From a bacterium (GTDB lineage Bacteria; Armatimonadota; Fimbriimonadia; Fimbriimonadales; JBAXQP01), in contig JBAXQP010000026.1 in assembly GCA_037131655.1 (NCBI GenBank), positions 1 to 15,384 on the forward strand: DNA of 15,384 nucleotides, given 5' to 3'. This document shows, one piece after another, positions 8,029 through 14,075 of this stretch. Each line of letters begins with the position of its first letter. Within the stretch, counting starts at the first letter, position 1. A program made the translations under genes and the position numbers. The notes under the pieces are model-generated. The model did not search any database. It was given only the letters and a program-made list of their open reading frames with translations, and was not told the origin of the DNA.

Positions 8029-8988
8029 ATGTCATCGGGAATTTGGGGCATTTTCGGCCTCATTGTTGTGATATTTTTTGTTATGACCTCACGTAAGTAT
8101 GATAAAGTGCGTGAAGGGCAAGGAAAACGCTTTTCACTCGCCGCGATACTAATCGGCGCATTCTCTATCTTTCTGATCCTCTCCTCTTTTATAAAAATTA
8201 TCGATGCCGGCTACGTCGGTATTCCGATCATTTTCGGAAAGGTACAGGATTGGCAGCTTTCGAGCGGGCTGCATTTTGTAAACCCCCTTATCGAGATCGA
8301 ACATATGTCGGTCCGAACTCAAGATTACACAATGTCCATCGCTCCGGGTGAAGGAGTGAAGCAAGGAGATGATAGTATTACCGTTATCTCAAGCGATGGC
8401 CTTTCGCTTCCAGTCGATATATCCATTGCTTATCGTATTTCATCCGCTCATTCCGGCTGGCTCTACAAGTCAGTTGGTAATCAGGAAGCATGTGAGAATG
8501 TAGTCATCCGACCTGCAGCTCGAACGGCTGTTCGCAACGCATTTGCCCAGTTTACGGCACAAGAAGCTTATAGCACACAACGCAAGAGCCTTCAAGAGGC
8601 AGTCGCTAGCGAGTTTTCAAGAACGCTTCAACAGACCTTTGAAAGGAACGAAGGAATTAAAGGTGAACCGGTAATCGTTCAAAATGTGCTTATTCGCAAT
8701 GTGTCGCTTCCAGATACCGTAAGACAAGCTGTCGAGCAAAAGATAAGTAATCAACAGGAATCCGAATCGATGGAATTCACTCTGATCATTGCCAAAAAAG
8801 AAGCGCAGAAAAAGCGTATCGAGGCACAGGGCATTGCTGATTATCAGAGAATTGTCGGCACAGGGGTAACGGATAAGCTGCTGAAATGGAAAGGCATCGA
8901 AGCTACCGAAAAGTTAGCCGGATCGCCCAATGCGAAAATCATAGTAATCGGCGGCAAAGACGGAATGCCCCTAATCCTTAATCAATAA
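8029..8988 (+). CDS. SPFH/prohibitin-family membrane protein
   Basis: A 319-residue protein with two N-terminal hydrophobic segments (about 5-19 and 36-56) and then an SPFH (prohibitin/stomatin-like) domain from about 57. The prohibitin-type entry GYVGIPIIFGKV and the LHFVNPLIE block are clear. Residues about 200-280 are charged and helical, ending in AKKEAQKKRIEAQGIADYQRI, the usual oligomerising coiled coil. Such proteins form ring-shaped membrane scaffolds that organise lipid domains and protect or regulate membrane proteases. GGAGGTG lies six bases before the ATG. It is transcribed alone, away from msrB, and ends in a hairpin terminator. The family is certain; a specific partner such as FtsH or an NfeD protein is not encoded nearby. 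Confidence 0.9.
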   Translation: MSSGIWGIFGLIVVIFFVMTSRKYDKVREGQGKRFSLAAILIGAFSIFLILSSFIKIIDAGYVGIPIIFGKVQDWQLSSGLHFVNPLIEIEHMSVRTQDYTMSIAPGEGVKQGDDSITVISSDGLSLPVDISIAYRISSAHSGWLYKSVGNQEACENVVIRPAARTAVRNAFAQFTAQEAYSTQRKSLQEAVASEFSRTLQQTFERNEGIKGEPVIVQNVLIRNVSLPDTVRQAVEQKISNQQESESMEFTLIIAKKEAQKKRIEAQGIADYQRIVGTGVTDKLLKWKGIEATEKLAGSPNAKIIVIGGKDGMPLILNQ

Positions 8989-9010
8989 CAAAACATCTAA
9001 AACCAACTCG

Positions 9011-9036
9011 ATGTCCCCCTTTTCTAAGGGGGACAT
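9011..9036 (+). terminator. Hairpin terminator after the SPFH gene
   Basis: Perfect 11-bp stem, ATGTCCCCCTT (9011-9021) and AAGGGGGACAT (9026-9036), with a TTCT loop, 23 bases after the SPFH stop codon. The following TATTTGATATTT is only moderately T-rich, so it may work as a weak terminator or as an RNA-stabilising hairpin. Confidence 0.7.
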
Positions 9037-9163
9037 TATTTGATATTTGATCTCTGACTTCAAGCTTCTCTGTCCCTGATCGTGCTTCGTACTTAAAGCT
9101 CAGGCATTGTTTGTTGATGGAATGGATTAATGTCGCGTAATTAGAAGCGGAAAAAAAGAAATT

Positions 9164-9202
9164 GGCAAGACCGCCAAAAGGAGAACAAAGCTCGGTCTTG
9201 CC
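9164..9202. repeat. 10-bp perfect inverted repeat with 19-base loop
   Basis: GGCAAGACCG (9164-9173) is exactly complementary to CGGTCTTGCC (9193-9202). The loop contains AAAAGGAGAAC. A competing hairpin, TTGGC (9162-9166) with GCCAA (9173-9177), uses part of the left arm, so two exclusive folds are possible, as in attenuators. Confidence 0.6.
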
Positions 9203-9240
9203 TAAAAATTCTGTCTGATCAAATCTTTTTATCTATGGGT

Positions 9241-9315
9241 GATAATCGCACTGGCTGCCTTCCCCGGAAAGGGAAACGCTGTTCTTAACTGAAGCACCCT
9301 CCCCAGCTAATTATC
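9241..9315. repeat. Nested stem-loop element of unknown function
   Basis: GATAAT (9241-9246) pairs with ATTATC (9310-9315). Inside it CTGG (9251-9254) pairs with CCAG (9303-9306) across a 4x3 internal loop, and TTCCC (9260-9264) pairs with GGGAA (9271-9275) around a six-base loop. The nested symmetry suggests a folded RNA, but the stems are short and I match it to no known family. Confidence 0.35.
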
Positions 9316-9471
9316 AACGCCATCAAACCAGTCATTATACATATTCGCTTTAGGGAGGCAAAAACGGACACTTTTCTCCAGGTAATTATACTAGTTTTAA
9401 GAAAATAGTTTTCATTTGAAGCTAAATCTGTTTTCTAAGAATGCCGTTTTCGCAAAAATTCCTCTCGCTTG

Positions 9472-9500
9472 TTGACAATTTATATACAGCTCGCTATACT
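9472..9500 (+). promoter_or_regulatory. Near-consensus sigma-70 promoter
   Basis: An exact TTGACA (9472-9477) and TATACT (9495-9500), five of six to consensus, are separated by 17 bases. This is among the best promoters in the window. Transcription should begin near 9507, directly at an AGGTA-ggat-TACCT inverted repeat (9507-9520). It points at the 53-codon ORF at 9590. Confidence 0.8.
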
Positions 9501-9506
9501 TTCCTT

Positions 9507-9597
9507 AGGTAGGATTACCTCCCGAATCCGCATAGGGATGATGCATTGGGCCGAAATTCGGTCTAGGGAGCCAATAGAGAGGCAAAGGAATGCCTTT
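9507..9597 (+). promoter_or_regulatory. Foldable 5' leader, possible three-way-junction RNA and start-site hairpin
   Basis: CTCCC (9519-9523) pairs with GGGAG (9566-9570). It encloses two hairpins, GCAT/ATGC (9530-9533 with 9541-9544) and GGCCGA/TCGGTC (9549-9554 with 9558-9563, one G-T pair). Together they would form a three-way junction. AGGTA (9507-9511) with TACCT (9516-9520) competes for the left side of the closing stem. A further stem, AGAGGC (9578-9583) with GCCTTT (9592-9597), encloses the ribosome site and the ATG at 9590. This layout suits control of translation, but no known riboswitch class is recognised. Confidence 0.4.
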
Positions 9598-9751
9598 TGA
9601 GTTTTTGGAAGTAACTGCTGTTATTGCAGCAGCGCTTATCGCTGGTGGGTCTGTTGCCGGGATTATTGCGTCGCGCATTTTCCGGCGAAGGATACGACGT
9701 ATTCAGTTAGAGCGTTTACTATCGCTTTACTGGACAGGTCGAAACACTTAA
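9590..9751 (+). CDS. Small single-pass membrane protein (53 aa), unknown function
   Basis: This ORF reads from the ATG at 9590 to TAA and encodes 53 residues. It starts MPFEFLEVTAVIAAALIAGG, continues through a hydrophobic stretch to about residue 27, and then has a very basic segment (RIFRRRIRRIQ, about 29-39) and a short amphipathic tail ending YWTGRNT. This is one membrane helix with the basic part probably inside the cytoplasm. GAGG lies seven bases before the ATG, and a near-consensus promoter with a foldable leader precedes it. I recognise no family. It could be a small regulatory membrane protein or a toxin-like peptide; the latter is only suggested by size and charge. The gene is short, so coding status is inferred from promoter, ribosome site and protein character together. 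Confidence 0.6.
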   Translation: MPFEFLEVTAVIAAALIAGGSVAGIIASRIFRRRIRRIQLERLLSLYWTGRNT

Positions 9752-9826
9752 ATAACTTTACCGGCGAAGTAATAAGAAGGAATTGAAAATTGCTTTTCCC
9801 AAACGGAAACAGCGATAAAGGTATTG

Positions 9827-9898
9827 CACTCTCCCTTTCACCCCCATAAACGTCTTGGATGTGACAGGGACTTTAGGGACACCTCGAAAGGGAGGGTG
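9827..9898. repeat. 13-bp inverted repeat with 46-base spacer
   Basis: CACTCTCCCTTTC (9827-9839) pairs with GAAAGGGAGGGTG (9886-9898); there is one T-G wobble and no mismatch. The spacer contains AGGGAC twice (9866-9871, 9875-9880). It lies between the converging 53-codon ORF and the 88-codon ORF, so it could end transcripts from either side, although neither strand shows a T-run next to it. A palindromic intergenic repeat or a small mobile element remnant is also possible. Confidence 0.6.
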
Positions 9899-10007
9899 AG
9901 TTCCATTTCGGATTATACGGAAGTAGTAATAAAAGTGATTGGGCAATAAGCCTCTTAGTTGCTGTTACTTGTCGTTGAAACAATCTAAGCCTCCTGTGCC
10001 CTCTACA

Positions 10008-10274
10008 CTAATTATACAGAGATGGCTGTTTCATCCATGTTGGCACTGAGGGAAAAGCTTCGAAAAGTTGAGGCCCACGCATAATATTCCTTGATGGAGT
10101 ATGAATCGGGCCATATCTTTTTGTTGAATTGAAATAATAAATAATCGGTACTAATTCATAATGTACTTTTTCAAAGTGCTTCTCCATCATGCTATTTATA
10201 TTTTTGCTCGAAGTGCTGTTACTGAGCATTTCGAGCACAGTTTTTCGAATGGTGGATTTTACTTGATCGTTCAT
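10008..10274 (-). CDS. Small ORF downstream of HinfI-type methylase, possible truncated restriction enzyme
   Basis: The 88-codon ORF starts with ATG two bases after the methyltransferase stop codon, so translation is probably coupled; AGGGG lies about a dozen bases upstream. In the H. influenzae HinfI system the endonuclease gene follows the methylase in the same direction, and that enzyme has about 260 residues. The N-terminal part here (about 1-50, including SMMEKHFEKVHYELVPI) is charged and helical, as an endonuclease N-terminus could be; the rest (about 51-88) looks unrelated. I therefore suggest, without proof, a truncated endonuclease remnant. The downstream 250 bases show no continuation in any frame that I can recognise. 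It could instead be an unrelated small protein. Confidence 0.45.
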   Translation of the reverse strand: MNDQVKSTIRKTVLEMLSNSTSSKNINSMMEKHFEKVHYELVPIIYYFNSTKRYGPIHTPSRNIMRGPQLFEAFPSVPTWMKQPSLYN

Positions 10275-10276
10275 GA

Positions 10277-11371
10277 CTAAATTAACCCCTTTTCTTTAAG
10301 AAAACGTTGTCGAATTGTGTCTAGAGCAATCAATTGTCCATCCTCTTTAATAAACCAATGATCCCATCCATTGCAAGGCGAGCCATTCATAAAATGACTG
10401 CCGGCTTTATGGATTGAACCTTCGAAACCATCAAAGGTTCGAATACGGGAATCAGGTTTTATAGAAGCATGCTTTGATAAAACTTTTCGAAAATATAGGA
10501 GTTGTCCTGGGTGCAAGTAACAGTTTTCAACTAAGACCGAAAAGTCTACTCTAGGGGCTAATTGTTTTTGACTTCCTACTTCAAATGTTGGCATATCAAA
10601 TAAACCTGGAGATATTGCATCAATCCTTTTCTGTGCCAATGGAATATATTTCTCTTCCCGTTCGATACCTATCCAGCTACGATGTAAAGTCTTTGCTACT
10701 GCCCCAGTAGTTCCACTACCAAAGAAGGGGTCTAATACGACATCATTAGGATTACTTGAAGAAAGAATGACCCTATACAATAGTGATTGTGGTTTTTGTG
10801 TCGAGTGAGCTTTTTCTCCATTCTCGTCTTTCAAGCGTTCTGATCCTGTTGCAAGTGAAAGCAACCACCAATCACTTCGCATTTGTTTTTCTTCGTTAAG
10901 TTCCTTCATGGCATGGTGATTAAAAGTATAACGTGCGCCTTGACCAGTACTTGCCCAAATCAAAGTTTCATGTGCGTTCGTGAAACGAACTCCTCTAAAA
11001 TTTGGCATTGGATTATTCTTCAACCAAATCACATCATTTAGCATCCAAAATCCTAAATCCTGCATGATTGTCCCAACTCGAAAAATATTATGATATGAAC
11101 CAATTACCCAAATCGATCCCGATGGTTTCAAGATTCGCTTGCAAGCAGTTAACCATTTTCGAGTGAAATCATCGTAAGCAGCAAAAGAAGCATATTGATC
11201 CCATTCGTCATTTACGGCGTCTACTTTGGTCATATTGGGTCGATGTAGATCATTCTTAAGTTGTAGATTGTAAGGTGGATCAGCAAATATTAAATCTATA
11301 GATTTTTCTGGTAATGAATTCATTACTTCGACACAATCACCTTTTAAAATCTGATTTATCGGCAGTGTCAT
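10277..11371 (-). CDS. HinfI/CcrM-type adenine-N6 DNA methyltransferase (GANTC)
   Basis: A 364-residue beta-class methyltransferase that transfers a methyl group from S-adenosylmethionine to adenine. Motif IV is DPPYNLQ at 31-37, HSTQKP is at 199-204, and motif I (DPFFGSGTTGAVAK) is at 214-227. This order, IV before I, defines the beta class. The core agrees closely with what I recall of M.HinfI, for example the ILKPSGSIWVIGS and NAHETLIWAS blocks, so GANTC is the likely target. The C-terminal 85 residues form a RAMA-type domain (FDGFEGSIHKAGS, GWDHWF) found in CcrM and M.HinfI. GGAGGAG lies about eight bases before the ATG. Base use is visibly A+T-richer than in galT or the haem operon, which suggests horizontal transfer. 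Confidence 0.92.
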   Translation of the reverse strand: MTLPINQILKGDCVEVMNSLPEKSIDLIFADPPYNLQLKNDLHRPNMTKVDAVNDEWDQYASFAAYDDFTRKWLTACKRILKPSGSIWVIGSYHNIFRVGTIMQDLGFWMLNDVIWLKNNPMPNFRGVRFTNAHETLIWASTGQGARYTFNHHAMKELNEEKQMRSDWWLLSLATGSERLKDENGEKAHSTQKPQSLLYRVILSSSNPNDVVLDPFFGSGTTGAVAKTLHRSWIGIEREEKYIPLAQKRIDAISPGLFDMPTFEVGSQKQLAPRVDFSVLVENCYLHPGQLLYFRKVLSKHASIKPDSRIRTFDGFEGSIHKAGSHFMNGSPCNGWDHWFIKEDGQLIALDTIRQRFLKEKGLI

Positions 11372-11732
11372 TGACTAGCTCCTCCATAAAGAATGCTCAG
11401 GAAGCAAACAAAAAAATAACCTATCAGTTTTTATGTTACTCTATTTATTTCTTTGTCACTCTCTTCGTCAAGCACGGCTACTGCGTTCAGATTGGTGATA
11501 AACTACAGTCACATGGTGCCCCGCGCGAGATGAAAGGCGCTAATCCGTCTGTACGTACATTCTAATCCTATGGAATCACACTAATTTTGGAGGTTGGGGA
11601 TGGCGGTTGAGATTGGAAGAAAGATTCGAAGGTTGCTAGACTACCAGCTTATCGAGTTTCTTTTAGCAACTAAATCCAAGAGAACACAATATCTGGTAAT
11701 CCTGCTCCTAGCGACTACCACAAATAGAAAAA
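11372..11732. other. Non-coding interval between methyltransferase and tRNA-Gly
   Basis: These 361 bases hold the 5' region of the methyltransferase and a 7-bp inverted repeat, GTTGCTA (11632-11638) with TAGCAAC (11664-11670). I see no confident promoter. A frame starting at 11600 has a good GGAGG but runs antisense into the tRNA and is rejected as a gene. There is no visible copy of the tRNA 3' end that would mark an attachment site. Confidence 0.5.
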
Positions 11733-11803
<71 letters not shown>

Positions 11804-11814
11804 ATAACGACATT

Positions 11815-11843
11815 ATCGTACCCTAATTCAATTCTCGGGTCAA
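11815..11843 (-). promoter_or_regulatory. Promoter of tRNA-Gly
   Basis: On the minus strand, TTGACC (11843-11838) and TACGAT (11820-11815) are 17 bases apart. The start site would fall about five bases before the tRNA. It lies in the 52-base gap after the galT stop codon, so the tRNA can be made independently of galT. Confidence 0.7.
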
Positions 11844-11855
11844 GGGGAAAGAGAG

Positions 11856-12818
11856 TTATAGCTTGCGGAGGCGTTCGGCGGTTTCTTCGGGGAGGATGTC
11901 GTTGATAAATGCTCCTGCGCCTGCTTCTGAACCGGCCAGATACTTCAATTTATTCGCATCCCGATGAGGCGGATAGAACTCGACATGGAAGTGATAATGC
12001 CCATATTCGCCGCCATCGCTAGGGGTTTGATGCATTACCATCATATAGGGCAATGAGAACCCAAAAAGACGGTCGTATTTTTGAGCGATGCTTTTTAAAA
12101 TTCGAGCAAAATCTTTTTTCTCTTGTGGGCTGAAATCACTGAGCGAGCCGAGATGGGTGCGGGGCGTCACATAGACTTCATAGGGATAACGGGCAAAGAA
12201 GGGGACAAAACTTACCCAAGTATCGTTGGTTTCGACAATCCGCGTACCTTCAACAATCTCAGATTCGACGATGTGGCACATCAAGCACTCTCCATGCTCT
12301 TTGAACCACTTCAAGCTACCAGCTAGCTCGATAGCGACTTTTGGCGGGATGAAGGGATAGGCATAGATTTGGCCGTGAGGGTGATTGAGGGTAACTCCGA
12401 TTTCCTTGCCTTTGTTCTCGAATATAAAGACATATTCGACTTCAGGCCGAGCGCTAAGCTCTTGAAATCGGTCTGTCCAAACCTCAACCAGTCGTTCGAT
12501 ATGCTCAACTGATAAATCAGAAAGGGTCGCCTGGTGGTCGGGGGTATAGCAGATCACTTCACAAACCCCATCGGCTGGACGAACAGGTGAATAGTCCGTT
12601 GATGTGACTGCAGGTTCAGAGTTACTTCTTAATGAGGGAAATTTGTTCTCGAAAACAACAATCTTATAGTCATCCAAAGGCACTTCGGTTGGAAATCCCC
12701 CCTGTTTGGTCGGACATAGCGGACAGTAATCATCCGGCGGGAAGAATGTTCGCTCCTGCCGGTGAGTAGCCGTTATAACCCATTCCTGCAATAAAGGATG
12801 CCACCGAAGCTCTGACAT
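11856..12818 (-). CDS. galT: Galactose-1-phosphate uridylyltransferase
   Basis: GalT swaps UMP between UDP-glucose and galactose-1-phosphate in the Leloir pathway. I use the ATG at 12818 (320 residues) because GalT proteins begin M-S-E-L-R-W-H-P-L; the longer frame from a TTG at 12902 adds 28 residues that do not fit the family. In this numbering the catalytic histidine is H148 in NHPHGQ. The zinc ligands C32, C35, H95 and H146 match those of the E. coli enzyme. The C-terminal half contains HYHFHVEFYPP, also expected. Galactokinase and epimerase genes are not adjacent. Only a weak GGA precedes the start, and it is buried in an inverted repeat that ends one base before the ATG. A minus-strand promoter overlaps the divergent haem-operon promoter. 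Confidence 0.93.
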   Translation of the reverse strand: MSELRWHPLLQEWVITATHRQERTFFPPDDYCPLCPTKQGGFPTEVPLDDYKIVVFENKFPSLRSNSEPAVTSTDYSPVRPADGVCEVICYTPDHQATLSDLSVEHIERLVEVWTDRFQELSARPEVEYVFIFENKGKEIGVTLNHPHGQIYAYPFIPPKVAIELAGSLKWFKEHGECLMCHIVESEIVEGTRIVETNDTWVSFVPFFARYPYEVYVTPRTHLGSLSDFSPQEKKDFARILKSIAQKYDRLFGFSLPYMMVMHQTPSDGGEYGHYHFHVEFYPPHRDANKLKYLAGSEAGAGAFINDILPEETAERLRKL

Positions 12819-12819
12819 A

Positions 12820-12847
12820 TCGTCCGTATTGTGGCATAAACGGACGA
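12820..12847 (-). promoter_or_regulatory. 8-bp inverted repeat immediately upstream of the galT start
   Basis: TCGTCCGT (12820-12827) and ACGGACGA (12840-12847) are perfect complements around a 12-base loop, ending one base before the galT ATG. In the mRNA this hairpin would bury the only Shine-Dalgarno-like bases (GGA). It could equally be a protein-binding operator in DNA. Confidence 0.5.
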
Positions 12848-12883
12848 GAATGGGCACCTTTCTCGAATATGGCCTCGTGGAGT

Positions 12884-12912
12884 GAAATAAAGTAGTTGAC
12901 AATTGGATGCAA
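12884..12912 (-). promoter_or_regulatory. Possible galT promoter, overlapping the divergent promoter
   Basis: On the minus strand, TTGCAT (12912-12907) and TATTTC (12889-12884) are 17 bases apart. Both boxes are imperfect. The -35 of the plus-strand haem-operon promoter lies inside this spacer, so the two promoters would compete for polymerase. Confidence 0.35.
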
Positions 12913-12924
12913 CTTGTTTACAAT
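12896..12924 (+). promoter_or_regulatory. Near-consensus promoter of the haem-protein operon
   Basis: TTGACA (12896-12901, exact) and TACAAT (12919-12924, five of six) are separated by 17 bases. Transcription would begin near 12931, about 65 bases before the preferred start of the di-haem peroxidase gene. Confidence 0.8.
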
Positions 12925-12995
12925 AGTGTTAGAGTAGCCGGCGGAGAGTTGTTGCAGCTATGGCGGCTTCTCTAAAGATACTTGGAGGTGTTGCT

Positions 12996-14075
12996 TTGCA
13001 CATGAGAAAAGGTTTCGCCCTGATGTTGTTGGCCTCTGGATTGCTGGCTGTGTTGGCGGTTCTGCCTGTGCCAACGCTGCATGCTCAGGGGCGGTTTCTG
13101 GCTAATGGGCCGCTTCCTTCAGTTCAATTTCCTACTGACAACCCACAGACGGACGCTAAGGTTCGGCTGGGTAAACAGCTTTACTTCGATGGTCGCTTAT
13201 CCTCTGACGGCACGATCTCGTGCGCCAGTTGTCACAAGCCTGATGCTGCTTGGGCCGATACGACACCGGTATCGGAGGGGGTAGGCCACCAGAAAGGCGG
13301 GCGAAACTCGCCTTCGGTCATCAATGCGGCATACACTGTGCCTCAGTTTTGGGACGGGCGAGCGCAGCATCTAGAAAAACAAGCGGTCGGACCGGTACAG
13401 AATCCGATCGAGATGGACCTGACCATACCTCAATTAGAAGGCAGACTAAGTCTCATCCCGGGCTATGTGCAGCAGTTCGAACAAGTGTTTGGGATGAAGC
13501 CGACTATCGCTGGCATGGCTATGGCAATTGCGGCATTCGAACGAACGATAGTCGTGAACGACTCCCCTTATGATAAGTATCTTGCGGGCGAGAGGATGGC
13601 GATGAGCCGCTCGGCCATGCGGGGGATGAAGGTATTTATGGGGAAAGGCCACTGCATGACCTGCCATAGCGGACCTTCGTTCAGCGACTCGCGCTTCCAC
13701 AACTTGGGGGTCGGATTCGCGAACGGCAAGTTCAAAGATATGGGCAGAGTGGTCGTCACAAAGGATGCAACCGATACAGGCGCCTTTCTAACGCAGAGAT
13801 TGAGGAACATCGCCCAGACCGCGCCTTATATGCATGACGGTTCCGAAGCTACATTGGAGGCGGTTATCGAGTTCTATGACCGTGGCGGCGTGCGAAATCC
13901 CTACCTAGACAAAGCGATGGTGCCGCTGGCTCTGACCAAACAGGAGAAGCGGGAGCTCGTTGAGTTCCTAAAGGCATTGAGCGGAACAAGCCCAGTGGTA
14001 GCTGTGCCGGAGCTGCCCAATCCTGAGCTTACAGCGCAGGAATTAGAAGAGATGATGAAAGGAGGCGCGAAATGA
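12996..14075 (+). CDS. Di-haem cytochrome c peroxidase / MauG-family protein
   Basis: A periplasmic protein with two c-type haem sites, CASCH (C76, C79, H80) and CMTCH (C220, C223, H224), in the order and spacing of the bacterial cytochrome c peroxidase/MauG family. PSVINAAYTVPQFWDGRA follows the first haem, and APYMHDGSEATLEAVIEFYDRGG, split here by function, forms the conserved C-terminal block. Members reduce peroxide or carry out long-range oxidation with cytochromes as electron donors. I prefer the TTG at 12996, which has GGAGG seven bases upstream and gives a classical signal peptide (MHMRKGFALMLLASGL... ending HAQ). An ATG at 12960 gives 371 residues but a poor leader. Its stop overlaps the next gene as ATGA, so the two are coupled. 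Confidence 0.9.
   Translation: MHMRKGFALMLLASGLLAVLAVLPVPTLHAQGRFLANGPLPSVQFPTDNPQTDAKVRLGKQLYFDGRLSSDGTISCASCHKPDAAWADTTPVSEGVGHQKGGRNSPSVINAAYTVPQFWDGRAQHLEKQAVGPVQNPIEMDLTIPQLEGRLSLIPGYVQQFEQVFGMKPTIAGMAMAIAAFERTIVVNDSPYDKYLAGERMAMSRSAMRGMKVFMGKGHCMTCHSGPSFSDSRFHNLGVGFANGKFKDMGRVVVTKDATDTGAFLTQRLRNIAQTAPYMHDGSEATLEAVIEFYDRGGVRNPYLDKAMVPLALTKQEKRELVEFLKALSGTSPVVAVPELPNPELTAQELEEMMKGGAK

Larger units (their letters stand above)
9037..9471. other. Gene-poor interval with strong inverted repeats
   Basis: No credible coding frame is visible in these 435 bases on either strand. Two structures stand out and are listed separately: a 10-bp inverted repeat at 9164-9202 and a longer foldable element at 9241-9315. 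The stretch 9380-9470 is A+T-rich and leads into the promoter at 9472. The interval could hold a small RNA gene, but I recognise no known RNA family; signatures of 6S, SRP, tmRNA and RNase P are absent. Confidence 0.5.

Noticed and set aside
9251..9275. Similarity of the reverse strand to the SRP RNA tip (CCGG-AAGG-CAGCC)
   Set aside because: Only a few bases match, the GGTCAGGTCC flank is missing and the surrounding stem does not fit a bacterial SRP RNA.
9507..9520. Resemblance of TAGGTAGGATTACC to the 3' part of the c-di-GMP-I (GEMM) riboswitch
   Set aside because: The matching 5' half of that riboswitch would have to lie upstream of the promoter and is absent.
9758..9946. 62-codon minus-strand ORF with several aromatic residues
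   Set aside because: It lies across the 13-bp inverted repeat, has no ribosome site and shows no endonuclease-like sequence that would continue the 88-codon ORF.
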